Positions 8,022 to 16,580 of a stretch of 64,000 nucleotides of DNA are shown here, one piece after another. The position numbers and the translations under genes were made by a program. The stretch is taken from assembly GCF_003952665.1 (NCBI RefSeq), contig NZ_CP017946.1, positions 1,674,001 to 1,738,000 on the forward strand. Direction: 5' to 3'. Source of the DNA: Bosea sp. Tri-49. Lineage in GTDB: Bacteria; Pseudomonadota; Alphaproteobacteria; Rhizobiales; Beijerinckiaceae. Position 1 is the first letter of the stretch, and every line of letters starts with the position of its first letter. Below the pieces are notes generated by a model. It made no database searches, had not been told where the DNA came from, and saw nothing but the letters and a program-made list of their open reading frames with translations.

Positions 8022-8366
8022 TCAGCCCGGCGCGGAATTCGTGTCCTCGCCGCGCGCCCTCGCCCGCAGCACGAATTGCAGGTTGCGCAGGTAGACGAAC
8101 ACCCCGAAGCCCTGGCCGATGATGAAGACCGGATCACGGCGATAGAGCGCGTAGACTAAAAGCAACAGGCCGCCGCCGATCGAGAACCACCAGAAGGTCA
8201 TCGGCACGACCGAGCGCTGCGCCTTCTCGCTGGCGAGCCACTGCACCACGAAGCGCATGGTGAACAGGCCCTGCGCGACCACGCCGAGCAGGACCCACCA
8301 GTCGACATTGTTGACGAAGACGTCGTGGAAATAATTCCCGATCATGTTCTGCAGGTCGATGAGCAT
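8022..8366 (-). CDS. Lipid A biosynthesis N-terminal domain (LAB_N) membrane protein
   Basis: A small inner-membrane protein of 114 residues with three hydrophobic segments (WWVLLGVVAQGLFTMRFVVQW, FWWFSIGGGLLLLVYALY, FIIGQGFGVFVYLRNLQ). This is the LAB_N pattern. The ATG at 8366 overlaps the stop of the upstream glycosyltransferase as TGATG, which indicates translational coupling. A longer frame to 8420 would lie inside the neighbour and is rejected. LAB_N proteins accompany GT2 and GT39/83 enzymes that add sugars to lipid A or core through polyprenyl-phosphate donors. The exact role is unknown. Confidence 0.88.
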   Translation of the reverse strand: MLIDLQNMIGNYFHDVFVNNVDWWVLLGVVAQGLFTMRFVVQWLASEKAQRSVVPMTFWWFSIGGGLLLLVYALYRRDPVFIIGQGFGVFVYLRNLQFVLRARARGEDTNSAPG

Positions 8367-9139
8367 CAGCGCACCTCCGTCACGATCTGCGGCACGCGCT
8401 TGCGGCGCCTGATCAGCCACCAGACCCCGGCAAGGTCGAGAATGCCGACCCAGAGCCGGTCAAAGAAACCGTAATTCGAGACGCCGGTCAGGCGTTGGCG
8501 GTCGCGCACGTCGTGATGCAGCACGGCGAGGCCCTCGCGCACGACGAGCGCAGGCATGAAGCGATGCAGCGCGTCGAAATAGGGCAGCGCCAGATAGGCC
8601 TCGCGCCGGAAGCATTTCAAGCCGCAGCCGGTATCGCGCGTGGCATCCTGGAGGATAGCACCGCGAACCTTGTTGGCGATGCGCGACTGCATGCGCTTGA
8701 AGCCAGTGTCCTTGCGGCCGACACGCTGGCCCTGAACGAGGCCTGCCGAGGTGCCTGCAGCCTCGAGCTGGGCCAGCATCGCCGGGATGAAGGAGGGATC
8801 GTTCTGGCCGTCGCCATCGAGGGTCGCGACGATCGGGGCGGTCGCCGCCCTCACCCCGCTGCGCACCGCCGCCGACTGGCCGCAGGACTGCGCGTGGCGG
8901 ACGATCCGCAGCCAGGGTCGCGTCGCGGCGAGTTCGGCGAGCGCGGCGGCGGTGCCGTCGCTCGAACCGTCATCGACATAGATCAGCTCGAAGACGCCGA
9001 GATCGGCGCAAGCGGTCTCGATGTCGCGGATGAGCGGCGCGAGATTGCCCTGTTCGTTGCGCACCGGCACGACGATGCTGAGGCGGGGCTGGCCGGTTGA
9101 AGGCACAGGTTCGGTCACGGATTCCAAGTCTTTCTGCAT
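8366..9139 (-). CDS. GT2 polyprenyl-phosphate glycosyltransferase (ArnC/RgtE/DPM1-like)
   Basis: Family 2 glycosyltransferase, about 257 residues, predicted to load a sugar from a nucleotide donor onto a polyprenyl phosphate at the inner face of the membrane. Motifs: LSIVVPVRNEQGNL, YVDDGSSDGTAA, ATLDGDGQNDPSFI (metal-binding DxD equivalent), DTGCGLKCFRR and a C-terminal GVSNYGFFDRLWVGILDLAGVWWL segment near the membrane. ATG 9139 (MQKDLES) is preferred over a TTG 12 bp upstream. It is coupled to the LAB_N gene and lies 46 bp after the GT39 gene. The sugar is not predictable; galacturonic acid (RgtE) and aminoarabinose (ArnC) are precedents. Confidence 0.88.
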   Translation of the reverse strand: MQKDLESVTEPVPSTGQPRLSIVVPVRNEQGNLAPLIRDIETACADLGVFELIYVDDGSSDGTAAALAELAATRPWLRIVRHAQSCGQSAAVRSGVRAATAPIVATLDGDGQNDPSFIPAMLAQLEAAGTSAGLVQGQRVGRKDTGFKRMQSRIANKVRGAILQDATRDTGCGLKCFRREAYLALPYFDALHRFMPALVVREGLAVLHHDVRDRQRLTGVSNYGFFDRLWVGILDLAGVWWLIRRRKRVPQIVTEVR

Positions 9140-9185
9140 TGCGGCGCGCAAACTGCGTCAACCGCCACGGCGGAGCAAGCGTCGA

Positions 9186-10874
9186 TCACTCGCGGACAAA
9201 GACGCTGATGTCGAGGCGCTTGCCGCCGTTCAGGTTGAAGCCGGAGATCGTGGTCAGGAGCCGAGGCGCCAGTCCCGACGCGGCAAGCGTCTGGCGGAAG
9301 CCGTCGAGGAAACGGCCCTCGACCAGCGCGACACGGCAGCCGGGTTCGCGCAAGAAGGTCGCCGCGACACTCCCGTCGGCGCCCATGCGCAGATCGGTGC
9401 CGACCAGGAAGACGAGGCTCGGCTCGCGGTAGCCCACGGTCATGACCTGCGGATTTTGACAGGTCACGGCCTGCACCGCTTCCGCCAGCCGCGGTGACAG
9501 CTTGAGGCCGCGCAGGCTTGGCGAAGCGAGACCGAAGACACCCAAGCTGAGCAGCAGACTGGCGACCACGCCGCGCCAGAGCGCGCCCTCGAACGCACCT
9601 CGGCGGAAGGCCAGGAAGCCGCGGAAGGTAACGAAGAGAGCGAGCGCAAGGACCGGCAGGGCCAGCCAGGGTAAAGTCCGGTCGAGCGTCCAGGTGCCGT
9701 AGAGCAACACGCCGACGAGCGCCGCCGGGACCAGCACAACGAGGAAGGCGGTCAGGGTGGAGCCGCGACGGAAGCGGTTGATGCCGCCATTGACCAGCGC
9801 GAGCAGAAGCAGCGCCGTGATTGCCGGATAGAGCGGCAGCACATAATGAGGCAGCTTGGTCGGCACCGCCTCGAAGACGAGCCAGGAGGGCACGATCCAG
9901 GCGAGCAGGAACAGGATCTGCGGCTCACGCCGCTTCACCCAGGCGAACGGGATCGCCATCGCAGCGAGCGCGGCCGAGGGCCAATAGGTGCCGAAGAACA
10001 GCAGCAGATAGAGTCCGGGCGGACCCCAATGCTTCTCCTGCCCCTCCCCGACCTTGGCGAGCATGTCCTTGCCAACGCTCTCGGCGAAGAAGTCGCCGCC
10101 GGTCTTCACCGCGATGGCGACGAACCAGGGCAGCACAACGACGAGGCAAAGCAACAGGCCGAGCCCGGGCCGGAGCGGGGCGAACCAGCGCAGCGAGCGC
10201 TCGCGGACGGCGAGAACGAGCACCGCCAGGCCCCAGACCATTGGCACGATCGGGCCCTTGAGCAGCAAGCCGAGCGCCGTCGCCGACCAGAACACCAGCC
10301 AGTTGTGGCGGCTCGGCACGAAGGCGAGCGAGCGCGTCCAGTCGAGCCAGGCGCGGGCGAGCGCGCCCATGGTCGCGACGGCGCAGGCAGCGAGCAAGGC
10401 ATCGGTCTTGGCGAAGCGGGCCTCGACACCAAGCAACACGGCAGCCGCCATCAGGGCGCCGCCGAGCAAGGCCAGGCGCGTTCCGACGAAAGCGAGGAGC
10501 GCCCAATAGGTCAGGAGCACGGTCGCGATCGCGCCGATCAGCGACGGCAGACGGTAGAGCCACATCGTGGTCCTGGCCTGCGGCACGCCGAGCGCCTCGC
10601 CGATGGCGACGCTTCCCGCTTGCAGCCAGTAGATGCCGACCGGCTTCTTGTGCCTGGCCTCGTCCTGGAAGCGGATGTCGACGAAGTCGCGCGTCTCCAG
10701 CATCTGCTTGCTGGCCTGCGCGAAGCGCGGCTCGTCGCGATCGAAAGGCTGCAGGCTAGTAAAGCCCGGCAGGAAGGCGCCGAGCGAAAGCAGCACCAGA
10801 AGCAGGCAGACCCGCCAATGACTCGCGGAGGCGAAATTGGCGAGCCGGTCCAGGCCGGAGCCGAGCGAGATCAT
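9186..10874 (-). CDS. ArnT-like membrane glycosyltransferase (GT39/GT83 family)
   Basis: A polytopic inner-membrane transferase of 562 residues that moves a sugar from a polyprenyl-phosphate donor to an acceptor on the periplasmic side, probably lipid A or core. The N-terminal signature FDRDEPRFAQASKQM near residues 44-58 carries the acidic residues typical of ArnT/PMT proteins, followed by RHKKPVGIYWLQ. About 12 TM segments fill the middle and a soluble C-terminal domain follows. The ATG at 10874 has AAGGAGT ahead of it. It is first in a three-gene operon with the GT2 and LAB_N genes. Confidence 0.9.
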   Translation of the reverse strand: MISLGSGLDRLANFASASHWRVCLLLVLLSLGAFLPGFTSLQPFDRDEPRFAQASKQMLETRDFVDIRFQDEARHKKPVGIYWLQAGSVAIGEALGVPQARTTMWLYRLPSLIGAIATVLLTYWALLAFVGTRLALLGGALMAAAVLLGVEARFAKTDALLAACAVATMGALARAWLDWTRSLAFVPSRHNWLVFWSATALGLLLKGPIVPMVWGLAVLVLAVRERSLRWFAPLRPGLGLLLCLVVVLPWFVAIAVKTGGDFFAESVGKDMLAKVGEGQEKHWGPPGLYLLLFFGTYWPSAALAAMAIPFAWVKRREPQILFLLAWIVPSWLVFEAVPTKLPHYVLPLYPAITALLLLALVNGGINRFRRGSTLTAFLVVLVPAALVGVLLYGTWTLDRTLPWLALPVLALALFVTFRGFLAFRRGAFEGALWRGVVASLLLSLGVFGLASPSLRGLKLSPRLAEAVQAVTCQNPQVMTVGYREPSLVFLVGTDLRMGADGSVAATFLREPGCRVALVEGRFLDGFRQTLAASGLAPRLLTTISGFNLNGGKRLDISVFVRE

Positions 10875-11094
10875 CGAGACTCCTTGCAGCCACGGCAGGG
10901 GCTGGAGCTTGGAGGTTACGGGCAGCGATCGGAGACCGGCGCTTCATAAACCGGATGCATCCGGGCCATGCCCCGCCTTTCGGGCGCGATCATGGCCGAT
11001 CCGGCCGCCGGGCGTTTACGACTTCGCGCCGACGGCGGCAAGATGGGGCAATGCAGCGTCGGCGTTTGCCATGCGATAGGGCCAGGAGATCGCG

Positions 11095-11376
11095 ATGACG
11101 AAAATAATGCTGCGGGCGATCTGGATCGGTTGCCTCGTCATGCTGCTGGCGATGCTCGTAGGTTTCGTCATCGTCATGGCGATGCTGCTGTTCGACCCGA
11201 AATGCGGTCCGGGCGATTCCGGCGGCTGCGCCATGGGGCTGGTCACGGTGACACTCGGCGCAGCCATCCCCGGCTTCGTCATCGGCTTCGTCAGCTACCT
11301 CGCTGTGACGCTCTGGCGCCAGCGCCCGCCGCTGCCGACGATCCGCCAGCTGCGCAATTGGGGGCGCGAGGACTGA
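11095..11376 (+). CDS. Small two-TM membrane protein, unknown function
   Basis: A 93-residue protein with two clear TM helices (residues about 5-32, LRAIWIGCLVMLLAMLVGFV..., and 48-72, MGLVTVTLGAAIPGFVIGFVSYLAV). Between them is a short loop with two Cys (KCGPGDSGGC). The tail is basic. AGGAG lies 8 bp before the ATG. I do not recognise the family. No close partner gene: the next gene on this strand starts about 100 bp on. Confidence 0.72.
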   Translation: MTKIMLRAIWIGCLVMLLAMLVGFVIVMAMLLFDPKCGPGDSGGCAMGLVTVTLGAAIPGFVIGFVSYLAVTLWRQRPPLPTIRQLRNWGRED

Positions 11377-11407
11377 GGATCACAGCATCGCTGGCGGCCC
11401 GAGCGTC

Positions 11408-11432
11408 GGAACCCCATCTCAGGTGAATGGTT
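11408..11432 (+). promoter_or_regulatory. Candidate EcfG-type general-stress promoter
   Basis: GGAAC, a 16-bp spacer, then GGTT, close to the alphaproteobacterial EcfG consensus (GGAAC-N16/17-CGTT). It ends 50 bp before the ATG of the 55-residue protein. A single site with one off-consensus base; tentative. Confidence 0.35.
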
Positions 11433-11482
11433 GCCCCTCTGGCGGCGAAAAAACGTCGGTGCAGGCCGAAAGGAACAGGATC

Positions 11483-11650
11483 ATGAAGAGCCCGATCGCG
11501 GTTCACACCGACGAGGACTACGAGCAGGCCCAGCAGCGCGTGACCGAGCTCAACGCCGCGCCGGACAGCAGGGAGAAGGAGCGCGAGCTGGAAGCGCTGG
11601 CGGAAGCCATGTTGGCCTTCGAGCTGCGACGCGACGAAGCGCAGGAGTGA
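11483..11650 (+). CDS. 55-residue acidic helical protein resembling the N-terminal part of HigA-like antitoxins
   Basis: Starts at ATG 11483 behind AAAGGAACAGG. The sequence (IAVHTDEDYEQAQQRVTELN then SREKERELEALAEAMLAFE) follows the pattern of the helical N-terminal segment found in many HigA/XRE-type antitoxins (I-T-E-x-DYE-A...I-x-x-L...P-x-x...E-L-E-x-L). It stops before any helix-turn-helix. No toxin gene is adjacent; a tRNA follows. It could be a stand-alone small protein or a remnant. The antitoxin resemblance is from memory of the family pattern, not from a search. Confidence 0.65.
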   Translation: MKSPIAVHTDEDYEQAQQRVTELNAAPDSREKERELEALAEAMLAFELRRDEAQE

Positions 11651-11657
11651 GGCAAAG

Positions 11658-11734
11658 TGGCGAGCCCGACAGGATTCGAACCTGTGACCAGCAGCTTAGA
11701 AGGCTGCTGCTCTATCCAGCTGAGCTACGGGCCC
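11658..11734 (-). tRNA. tRNA-Arg(TCT)
   Basis: A 77-nt cloverleaf on the minus strand with CCA encoded at 11658-11660. The acceptor stem GGGCCCG/CGGGCTC pairs over 7 bp with one G-U. The anticodon loop CTTCTAA gives TCT, flanked by a 5-bp stem, and the T-loop is GGTTCGAATCC. Reads AGA (and possibly AGG). Confidence 0.96.
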
Positions 11735-11776
11735 TGACGGAAACGGCGGGCATGGATCCGCCGGTTCAGTTTAGTT

Positions 11777-12082
11777 TCAATGCGTCCACTGGCCGACGCG
11801 GTTGAACTTGAAATTGTCCGAGTAGGTCATGGCGCGGCGCTTGGCCTGATGCGGCTGTTCCAGACGATAGGCGATGCCGTTGCGCGTCGCATAGGCGACG
11901 GCCTCCTCGGCCGTGTCGAACCAGAGCCTGAGCTGGCTCTTCATGTCGCCGGACGAGGTCCAGCCCATCAGCGGCTCGATCTCGCGCGGCCGCTCGGGCT
12001 CATATTCCAGCAGCCAGCGGCCGGTTTTGGCGGTGCCCGACTGCATCGCGTTGCGCGCCGGCGAATAGATGCGTGCCGTCAT
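11777..12082 (-). CDS. ETC complex I subunit, NDUFS4-like
   Basis: A 101-residue protein matching the NDUFS4/18-kDa accessory subunit of NADH:ubiquinone oxidoreductase, found in alphaproteobacteria and mitochondria. Motifs: MTARIYSPARNAMQSGTAKT, WLLEYEPERPREIEPLMGWTSSGDM, FDTAEEAVAYATRNGIAYRL and the terminal YSDNFKFNRVGQWTH. It assists assembly and stability of the peripheral arm. It lies alone between two tRNA genes, away from any nuo operon, as is usual in this group. Confidence 0.93.
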   Translation of the reverse strand: MTARIYSPARNAMQSGTAKTGRWLLEYEPERPREIEPLMGWTSSGDMKSQLRLWFDTAEEAVAYATRNGIAYRLEQPHQAKRRAMTYSDNFKFNRVGQWTH

Positions 12083-12117
12083 GCTTCCCCTCGCCTTCCG
12101 GCAAAGCCCGTCGAGAT

Positions 12118-12194
12118 TGGTCGGGGCACCAGGATTCGAACCTGGGACCCTCTGCTCCCAAAGCAGATGCGCTACCGGGCTGCGCTATACCCCG
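12118..12194 (-). tRNA. tRNA-Pro(TGG)
   Basis: A 77-nt cloverleaf with encoded CCA at 12118-12120. The 5' end CGGGGTA pairs with TGCCCCG. The anticodon loop TTTGGGA gives TGG, and the T-arm is CCAGGTTCGAATCCTGG. The D-arm has the GCGCAGCCCGGTAGCGC form typical of proline tRNA. Confidence 0.96.
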
Positions 12195-12393
12195 CCGCCT
12201 CGCAAGTGTAATCAATCACTCGCAAATCGGTTCCATCGGCCCATCTCGAAGCCGGCGGATGCGGAACGCAATATCACCAACCGTCCGCTTTGGGAACACG
12301 CAGTTCCCACGGGATCACTGGGCCAACTCCTGTGCACTCGTTGTACGGCCATTTCCGGGCCGGCAACCGGCTGAAGCGACGATTCCAGCCGCC

Positions 12394-12582
12394 TCAGCCC
12401 AACGCCTCGCGCTTCCGGAGAAGTTCGGTGAGCAAATCCTGCTGCTCGTTGAGTCGGTTGGCGAGGCTCTCCTCGACCGCCGCGCCGGATGCTCCGGTCG
12501 CCTGTTCCATCAGCTCCGAGATGTTCCTGCGGACGATTGCGATTCGGTCGTCCAGCTCCGCCCGCTCAGCACTTCCCGGCAT
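12394..12582 (-). CDS. Small coiled-coil protein (62 residues), unknown function
   Basis: Almost wholly helical and heptad-rich (ELDDRIAIVRRNISELMEQATG, ESLANRLNEQQDLLTELLRKREAL), ending shortly after. GGAGAC lies upstream of the ATG. Proteins of this size and pattern are common hypothetical proteins in Bradyrhizobium-type genomes as I recall. No neighbour suggests a role. It lies downstream of, and on the same strand as, the patatin-like gene, about 120 bp away. Confidence 0.65.
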   Translation of the reverse strand: MPGSAERAELDDRIAIVRRNISELMEQATGASGAAVEESLANRLNEQQDLLTELLRKREALG

Positions 12583-12706
12583 GTTCTGGTCTCCGTCCTA
12601 CCGTCACAGGGCGATCATAGACGTATCGAAGGCCTCAGGCGACCGGCAGCGAGCGCAGACTGGCCAGTGGCAAGGACGACCACCCGCTCGCGGTAGCGAC
12701 TTCAGG

Positions 12707-13867
12707 TCAAAGCGCCGGCTCTGCGGGACCGGCCGATGCCGCGCGCGCAGCCGCACTTGAGAGCCGCGGCAAGGTTGCGTCAGGCGATAATGGCGAAGCC
12801 GGCGCCCCGAAGATTCGCGTGCCTGCTGCCTGCCCCGCCTCGAACAATGGGCGCATTTCGTCAGGATCGAAGCGCAGCGGATCCCTCGCCTCCGGCACCG
12901 TCTCGGGCAGCGCGACCAACCGAAAATGTGCTCCGGCCGCCGCAGCCTTGCTCTGCGCCTCGCTCACGGAGCTGTAAAGCAATTGCCGGATGAGCTGGGA
13001 GACGCCACGGCGGGCCAAAGCCAGCGTCGTCACGGCAGAGCTGCTAATGGCAGCGTCCCGGCTGACATGGCCGTTGGCGAGAACCCATATGGTGCTGCCG
13101 CGCCCTGCCCTGCCAAGCATGAAGTTCTCGAACGGCACCGGTGCCTTGATGCCGCCGTCGCTGTGGACCGAAACGGCACCGCTTCGCCGGTCGCGAATGC
13201 GCACGGGTTCAACGAGACCGGGCACCGCGGCCGAAGCGACGAGGATGTCGACGTAGTGGCTGCGCCGATCCTCATCGGAGGCGGCGATCGCACCCATGTC
13301 CCAGAACATGGTCTTGCCCGCCGTCATGTCGGTGGTCGCGACATAGAGCCGGCGGCCCTTGCGGTGCTCGGCGGCTACCTGATCCAGCATGTCGTCGCTG
13401 ATCAGCTCAAGCAGCAGGCGCCGCAAGGGAGCCGGATCGTAAAGGCCGGTGCCGACCAGCGTCTTCAAGCCGTTGGAACGAAAGACGTCGCGCGTCCGCG
13501 TCGTGGTGTAGACCCGCTCCAGCAGATGGTCAGAGGCCGGGCCAAGAAACGCCGCAGTCGCCTGCAGCGCGCCTGTCGAGGTCCCGGTGACGACATCGAA
13601 GAGCGGGCGCTTGCCGCTCTGGGACCAGGCATGGAGCACGCCGGCTCCGAAGGCGCCGTCGGCGCCCCCGCTGGTCAGGACCAGGACATTGCGGATCGGC
13701 GCCCGCCTGGCCGGTTCAGCCGGCGACGAAGCGGTAGAGGCGTAGCGCCCGGCGCTGACGACTGGCTCGCCGGCATCGAGAACGATGTCGCCCTGGCGGC
13801 AGGCGGAGAGGGTGAGCAAAGCCAGCACGACCGAACGTCGCAAGAACGGTCTCGTCCAGTCCGCCAT
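12707..13867 (-). CDS. Patatin-like phospholipase, lipoprotein
   Basis: Predicted acyl hydrolase of 386 residues. The N-terminus (RRSVVLALLTLSAC) carries a lipobox with Cys near residue 23, so it is a membrane-anchored lipoprotein. The patatin core is complete: oxyanion loop SGGADGAFGAG near residue 66, nucleophile GTSTG near residue 95, and DGG (HSDGGIKAPVPF) carrying the catalytic Asp near residue 238. Substrate is likely a phospholipid or lipid ester. It is a single gene with a divergent gap of about 94 bp to the DUF192 gene end. Confidence 0.88.
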   Translation of the reverse strand: MADWTRPFLRRSVVLALLTLSACRQGDIVLDAGEPVVSAGRYASTASSPAEPARRAPIRNVLVLTSGGADGAFGAGVLHAWSQSGKRPLFDVVTGTSTGALQATAAFLGPASDHLLERVYTTTRTRDVFRSNGLKTLVGTGLYDPAPLRRLLLELISDDMLDQVAAEHRKGRRLYVATTDMTAGKTMFWDMGAIAASDEDRRSHYVDILVASAAVPGLVEPVRIRDRRSGAVSVHSDGGIKAPVPFENFMLGRAGRGSTIWVLANGHVSRDAAISSSAVTTLALARRGVSQLIRQLLYSSVSEAQSKAAAAGAHFRLVALPETVPEARDPLRFDPDEMRPLFEAGQAAGTRIFGAPASPLSPDATLPRLSSAAARAASAGPAEPAL

Positions 13868-13961
13868 TGACAGCCTCCGAGAACGATCATCTTGACAACG
13901 TCAGGATAGCGGTTGTCCGCAGCAATTGCGGCTGTGATGTGACGGAAGGGGGCCGGGTTGC

Positions 13962-14450
13962 TCAGCGCTTGAACAGCGGGTGCTCGACCTTGTCGCCTGC
14001 CTTGATCCCGAGCTTCTCGGCGATGCCGGCATTGATCTCCAGCACCGAGAGGACCGGCTCGCCGGAGGGAATGGTCCGGGTCGAGAGCGGCTCAGCCCGC
14101 TCGGCGATGCGGGCGACCGTGCCGTCGGCACGGATGAAGAGCATGTCGAGCGAGATGTAGGTGTTCTGCATCCACATCGCGACCGGCTCGACCTGCTTGA
14201 AGTCGAAGAGCATGCCGCGATCGGCCGGCATGAACTGGCGGTGCATCAGCCCCCGCGCCCGCTGGTCCGGCGTACGCATGACCTCGACCTGGAAGGCGTG
14301 ACGGCCCGACGCGGAGACGATGGTTAGCGGCTCGAGACCGCCCGCCGGCGCGTTCTGCGCCTCTGCGAGTTTCGGCAGGACCGTAAGGACACCCAAGGCC
14401 AGCGCGACGACGAAGGCCAGGCGCAGGAAACGTTCCACAACAGACATCAT
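13962..14450 (-). CDS. DUF192 family periplasmic protein
   Basis: A 162-residue secreted protein. The signal peptide is VERFLRLAFVVALALGVLTVL with cleavage near KLAEA/Q. The DUF192 core is visible: V-E-V-x-R-T-P-D-Q-R-A-R-G-L-M-H-R, then GMLFDF, MWMQNTYISLDMLFI, ADG and GEPVLSVLEINAGIAEKLGIKAGD. The true start is one of two adjacent ATGs at 14450/14447; the frame upstream of that is not signal-like. The family function is unknown. Confidence 0.87.
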   Translation of the reverse strand: MMSVVERFLRLAFVVALALGVLTVLPKLAEAQNAPAGGLEPLTIVSASGRHAFQVEVMRTPDQRARGLMHRQFMPADRGMLFDFKQVEPVAMWMQNTYISLDMLFIRADGTVARIAERAEPLSTRTIPSGEPVLSVLEINAGIAEKLGIKAGDKVEHPLFKR

Positions 14451-14731
14451 CGCGCCTCGCGCCAGACAAGCCACCCTGAGGCAAGCCTTGCCGCGGCCTC
14501 GTGGCGGTTCTGCGGCCAATGGCACGGAATGGTACCGTTTCGTCAAGCATTTCGCCGGGCCGGCGAACGCGCCATCTTTCTTTCGTCATCGCCTTGCGGC
14601 AGGGTCGGCGCCGACTTCCGGCCAAGGACGAATTTGCTGCCCGCTCGGCGAATCCGTCTCTGGCGCTGCCAATCGGAGCTTGGCCCAAGCTACGTGCCCG
14701 TGGGCCTCGACGCATGCTTCAGGAGACCACC

Positions 14732-16570
14732 ATGACGATTTCGCCCGGCCGACGCCTCGCCAGCTTCCGGCCGCTGTCCACGACCGCCCTGATGCTGGTC
14801 CTCCTGGCCGGCCCCGTCTCGGCTGCCGACCTCCAGCTCGACAACGTCAAGCTCGACCTCGGCAAGTTCGTGCTGTCGATCCCCAAGCTCGAGGTGAAGG
14901 GCACATCGCTCGACCGCGACGGCTTCCTCGCCATCTTCCAGGGCAGTGGCGACAGCGCGATCGCGCGACTCGGCAAGCTCGATGCCAGCGAGATCACCGC
15001 TCCGACGCTGGTGATGGAGCAGAATTTCGGCCCGCAAAAGCAGGTCACGACCTATCGCAACATCAAGTTTGCCGACATTCGCGAAGGCCGGATCGGACGT
15101 GGCGAATCGAGCGACGGTACGATCAAGGTCGAGGGTGGCAGCACCGGCCCGATCAATGGCGAGATCAAGCGCACCAGTTTCGAGACGCTCGACCTGATGC
15201 AGATCGCGCGTGTCTTCGCCGAGAAGGCCAAGCCGGGCGAAACGACGCCGCTGCAGCCGATCCTCGGCAAGCTCGAGCAGGAGGGCTATTCGCTAGACCT
15301 CGGCGAACAGGGCAAGATGACGGCGGGCAAGGCCTCGCTGCGTGGCTTCAAGGCGCGTGTCGCCTCCGAGCCGCTAAGCGAGCTGATGACGCGCGTCGCG
15401 GTGCTGAGCGAGGAATCGGAGAAAGCCTCGCGCGATCTCAACAGCAAGGAAGACCCGGCGATCAGCGAAGCGCGTAGCCGCAAGCTGCTGCTCGCCATGG
15501 CCGAGATCGTCGACGCCGTCGACTATGGCAGCGGCGAACTCCGCGACCTCGTGATGGCGCTGAAGACGCCGCCAAAGCCAGGCGCCAAGGCTGAGCCCGT
15601 CGATATGCGCATCTCGCGGATCGCCTTTGGTGAGGCCACGCCGGAAAAGTCCGGCGTGGTGATCGAGGGTCTGCAGTTCGAGGGCAGCGGCGCCAAGGGG
15701 ACGATCGCGTCGCTGGGCTATTCCGGTTTCTCGTTCGAGGGCGTGGTGCGCGAGGTCAAGGCGCTCGGCGATGCCGCCGTCGACCTCAAGACGCTCGATT
15801 TCCGCCGCTTCATCCCGAAGCTCGGCACGGTCAAGATGAATGGCGTGCAGATGAGCGTGCCGCAGGACGGCAAGCGCGGCCGCCCGGCCGGCGCGCCGCT
15901 CCAGGTCGGTCTCGGCAGCTTCGAACTCAAGGCCGGCGAGCAGGTCAACGGCATCCCGACCGACATGGCGCTGACGCTCGACAGGATCACCTTCCCGATC
16001 ATCGAGAGCGCCGACAATCCCGCCGCCAAGGACCTGCTGGCGATGGGCTACCGCAATATCGACCTGTCGGCGAAGCTCGCGCTGGCCTGGCAGGAGACGA
16101 GCAAGGAGTTCGCGATCCGCACGCTCTCGCTCGGCGGTGCCGGCATGGCCAGGCTCGACGCTACCGGCATGCTCGGCAATGTCGGCAAGGAGGTTTTCTC
16201 CGGCGATCTCGCTCTAGCCCAGGTGGCGCTGCTCGGCGCCACCGCCAAGAATGTCGAGCTCAAGCTGCAGAATCTCGGCCTCGCCGAGAAACTGATCGAG
16301 AACGAGGCCAAGAAGTCGAAGCGCAAGGTCGAGGATGTCCGGCGCGAATACGGCATGATGGCGAGCCTCGGCCTCGCTGCCATCCTCGGCCCGTCGGATG
16401 GCGCCAAGGCGCTGGCGAACGCCATCGCCCGCTTCGTCGCCAAGCCGGGCACGTTGACCGTCAAGGCGAACGCCAAGACCGCGACCGGGCTCGGCCTCGC
16501 CGACGTCATCACGCTCGGCGACCCGACCGAGATCTTCGACAAGATCGACGTCCAGGCCACCGCTGAGTGA
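14732..16570 (+). CDS. Secreted protein of unknown function, 612 residues
   Basis: Begins at ATG 14732 with AGGAG 7 bp upstream and a signal peptide (LSTTALMLVLLAGPVSA/A). The mature protein is rich in alternating polar and hydrophobic strands (LQLDNVKLDLGKFVLSIPKL, EVKGTSLDRDGF, TYRNIKFADIREGRIGRGE). Helical stretches near residues 260-340 break these up. The C-terminus resembles the first part in style (GLADVITLGDPTEIFDKIDVQ). There are no catalytic motifs, lipobox or TM anchor that I can see. It may be a periplasmic or envelope beta-rich protein. It is followed 10 bp later by a CatB-type acetyltransferase on the same strand. Confidence 0.85.
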   Translation: MTISPGRRLASFRPLSTTALMLVLLAGPVSAADLQLDNVKLDLGKFVLSIPKLEVKGTSLDRDGFLAIFQGSGDSAIARLGKLDASEITAPTLVMEQNFGPQKQVTTYRNIKFADIREGRIGRGESSDGTIKVEGGSTGPINGEIKRTSFETLDLMQIARVFAEKAKPGETTPLQPILGKLEQEGYSLDLGEQGKMTAGKASLRGFKARVASEPLSELMTRVAVLSEESEKASRDLNSKEDPAISEARSRKLLLAMAEIVDAVDYGSGELRDLVMALKTPPKPGAKAEPVDMRISRIAFGEATPEKSGVVIEGLQFEGSGAKGTIASLGYSGFSFEGVVREVKALGDAAVDLKTLDFRRFIPKLGTVKMNGVQMSVPQDGKRGRPAGAPLQVGLGSFELKAGEQVNGIPTDMALTLDRITFPIIESADNPAAKDLLAMGYRNIDLSAKLALAWQETSKEFAIRTLSLGGAGMARLDATGMLGNVGKEVFSGDLALAQVALLGATAKNVELKLQNLGLAEKLIENEAKKSKRKVEDVRREYGMMASLGLAAILGPSDGAKALANAIARFVAKPGTLTVKANAKTATGLGLADVITLGDPTEIFDKIDVQATAE

Positions 16571-16580
16571 GGCGGACGGC

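Noticed and set aside
9846..10949. 367-codon plus-strand frame
   Set aside because: Shadow of the ArnT-like gene. The composition is Arg/Gln/Glu-rich without structure.
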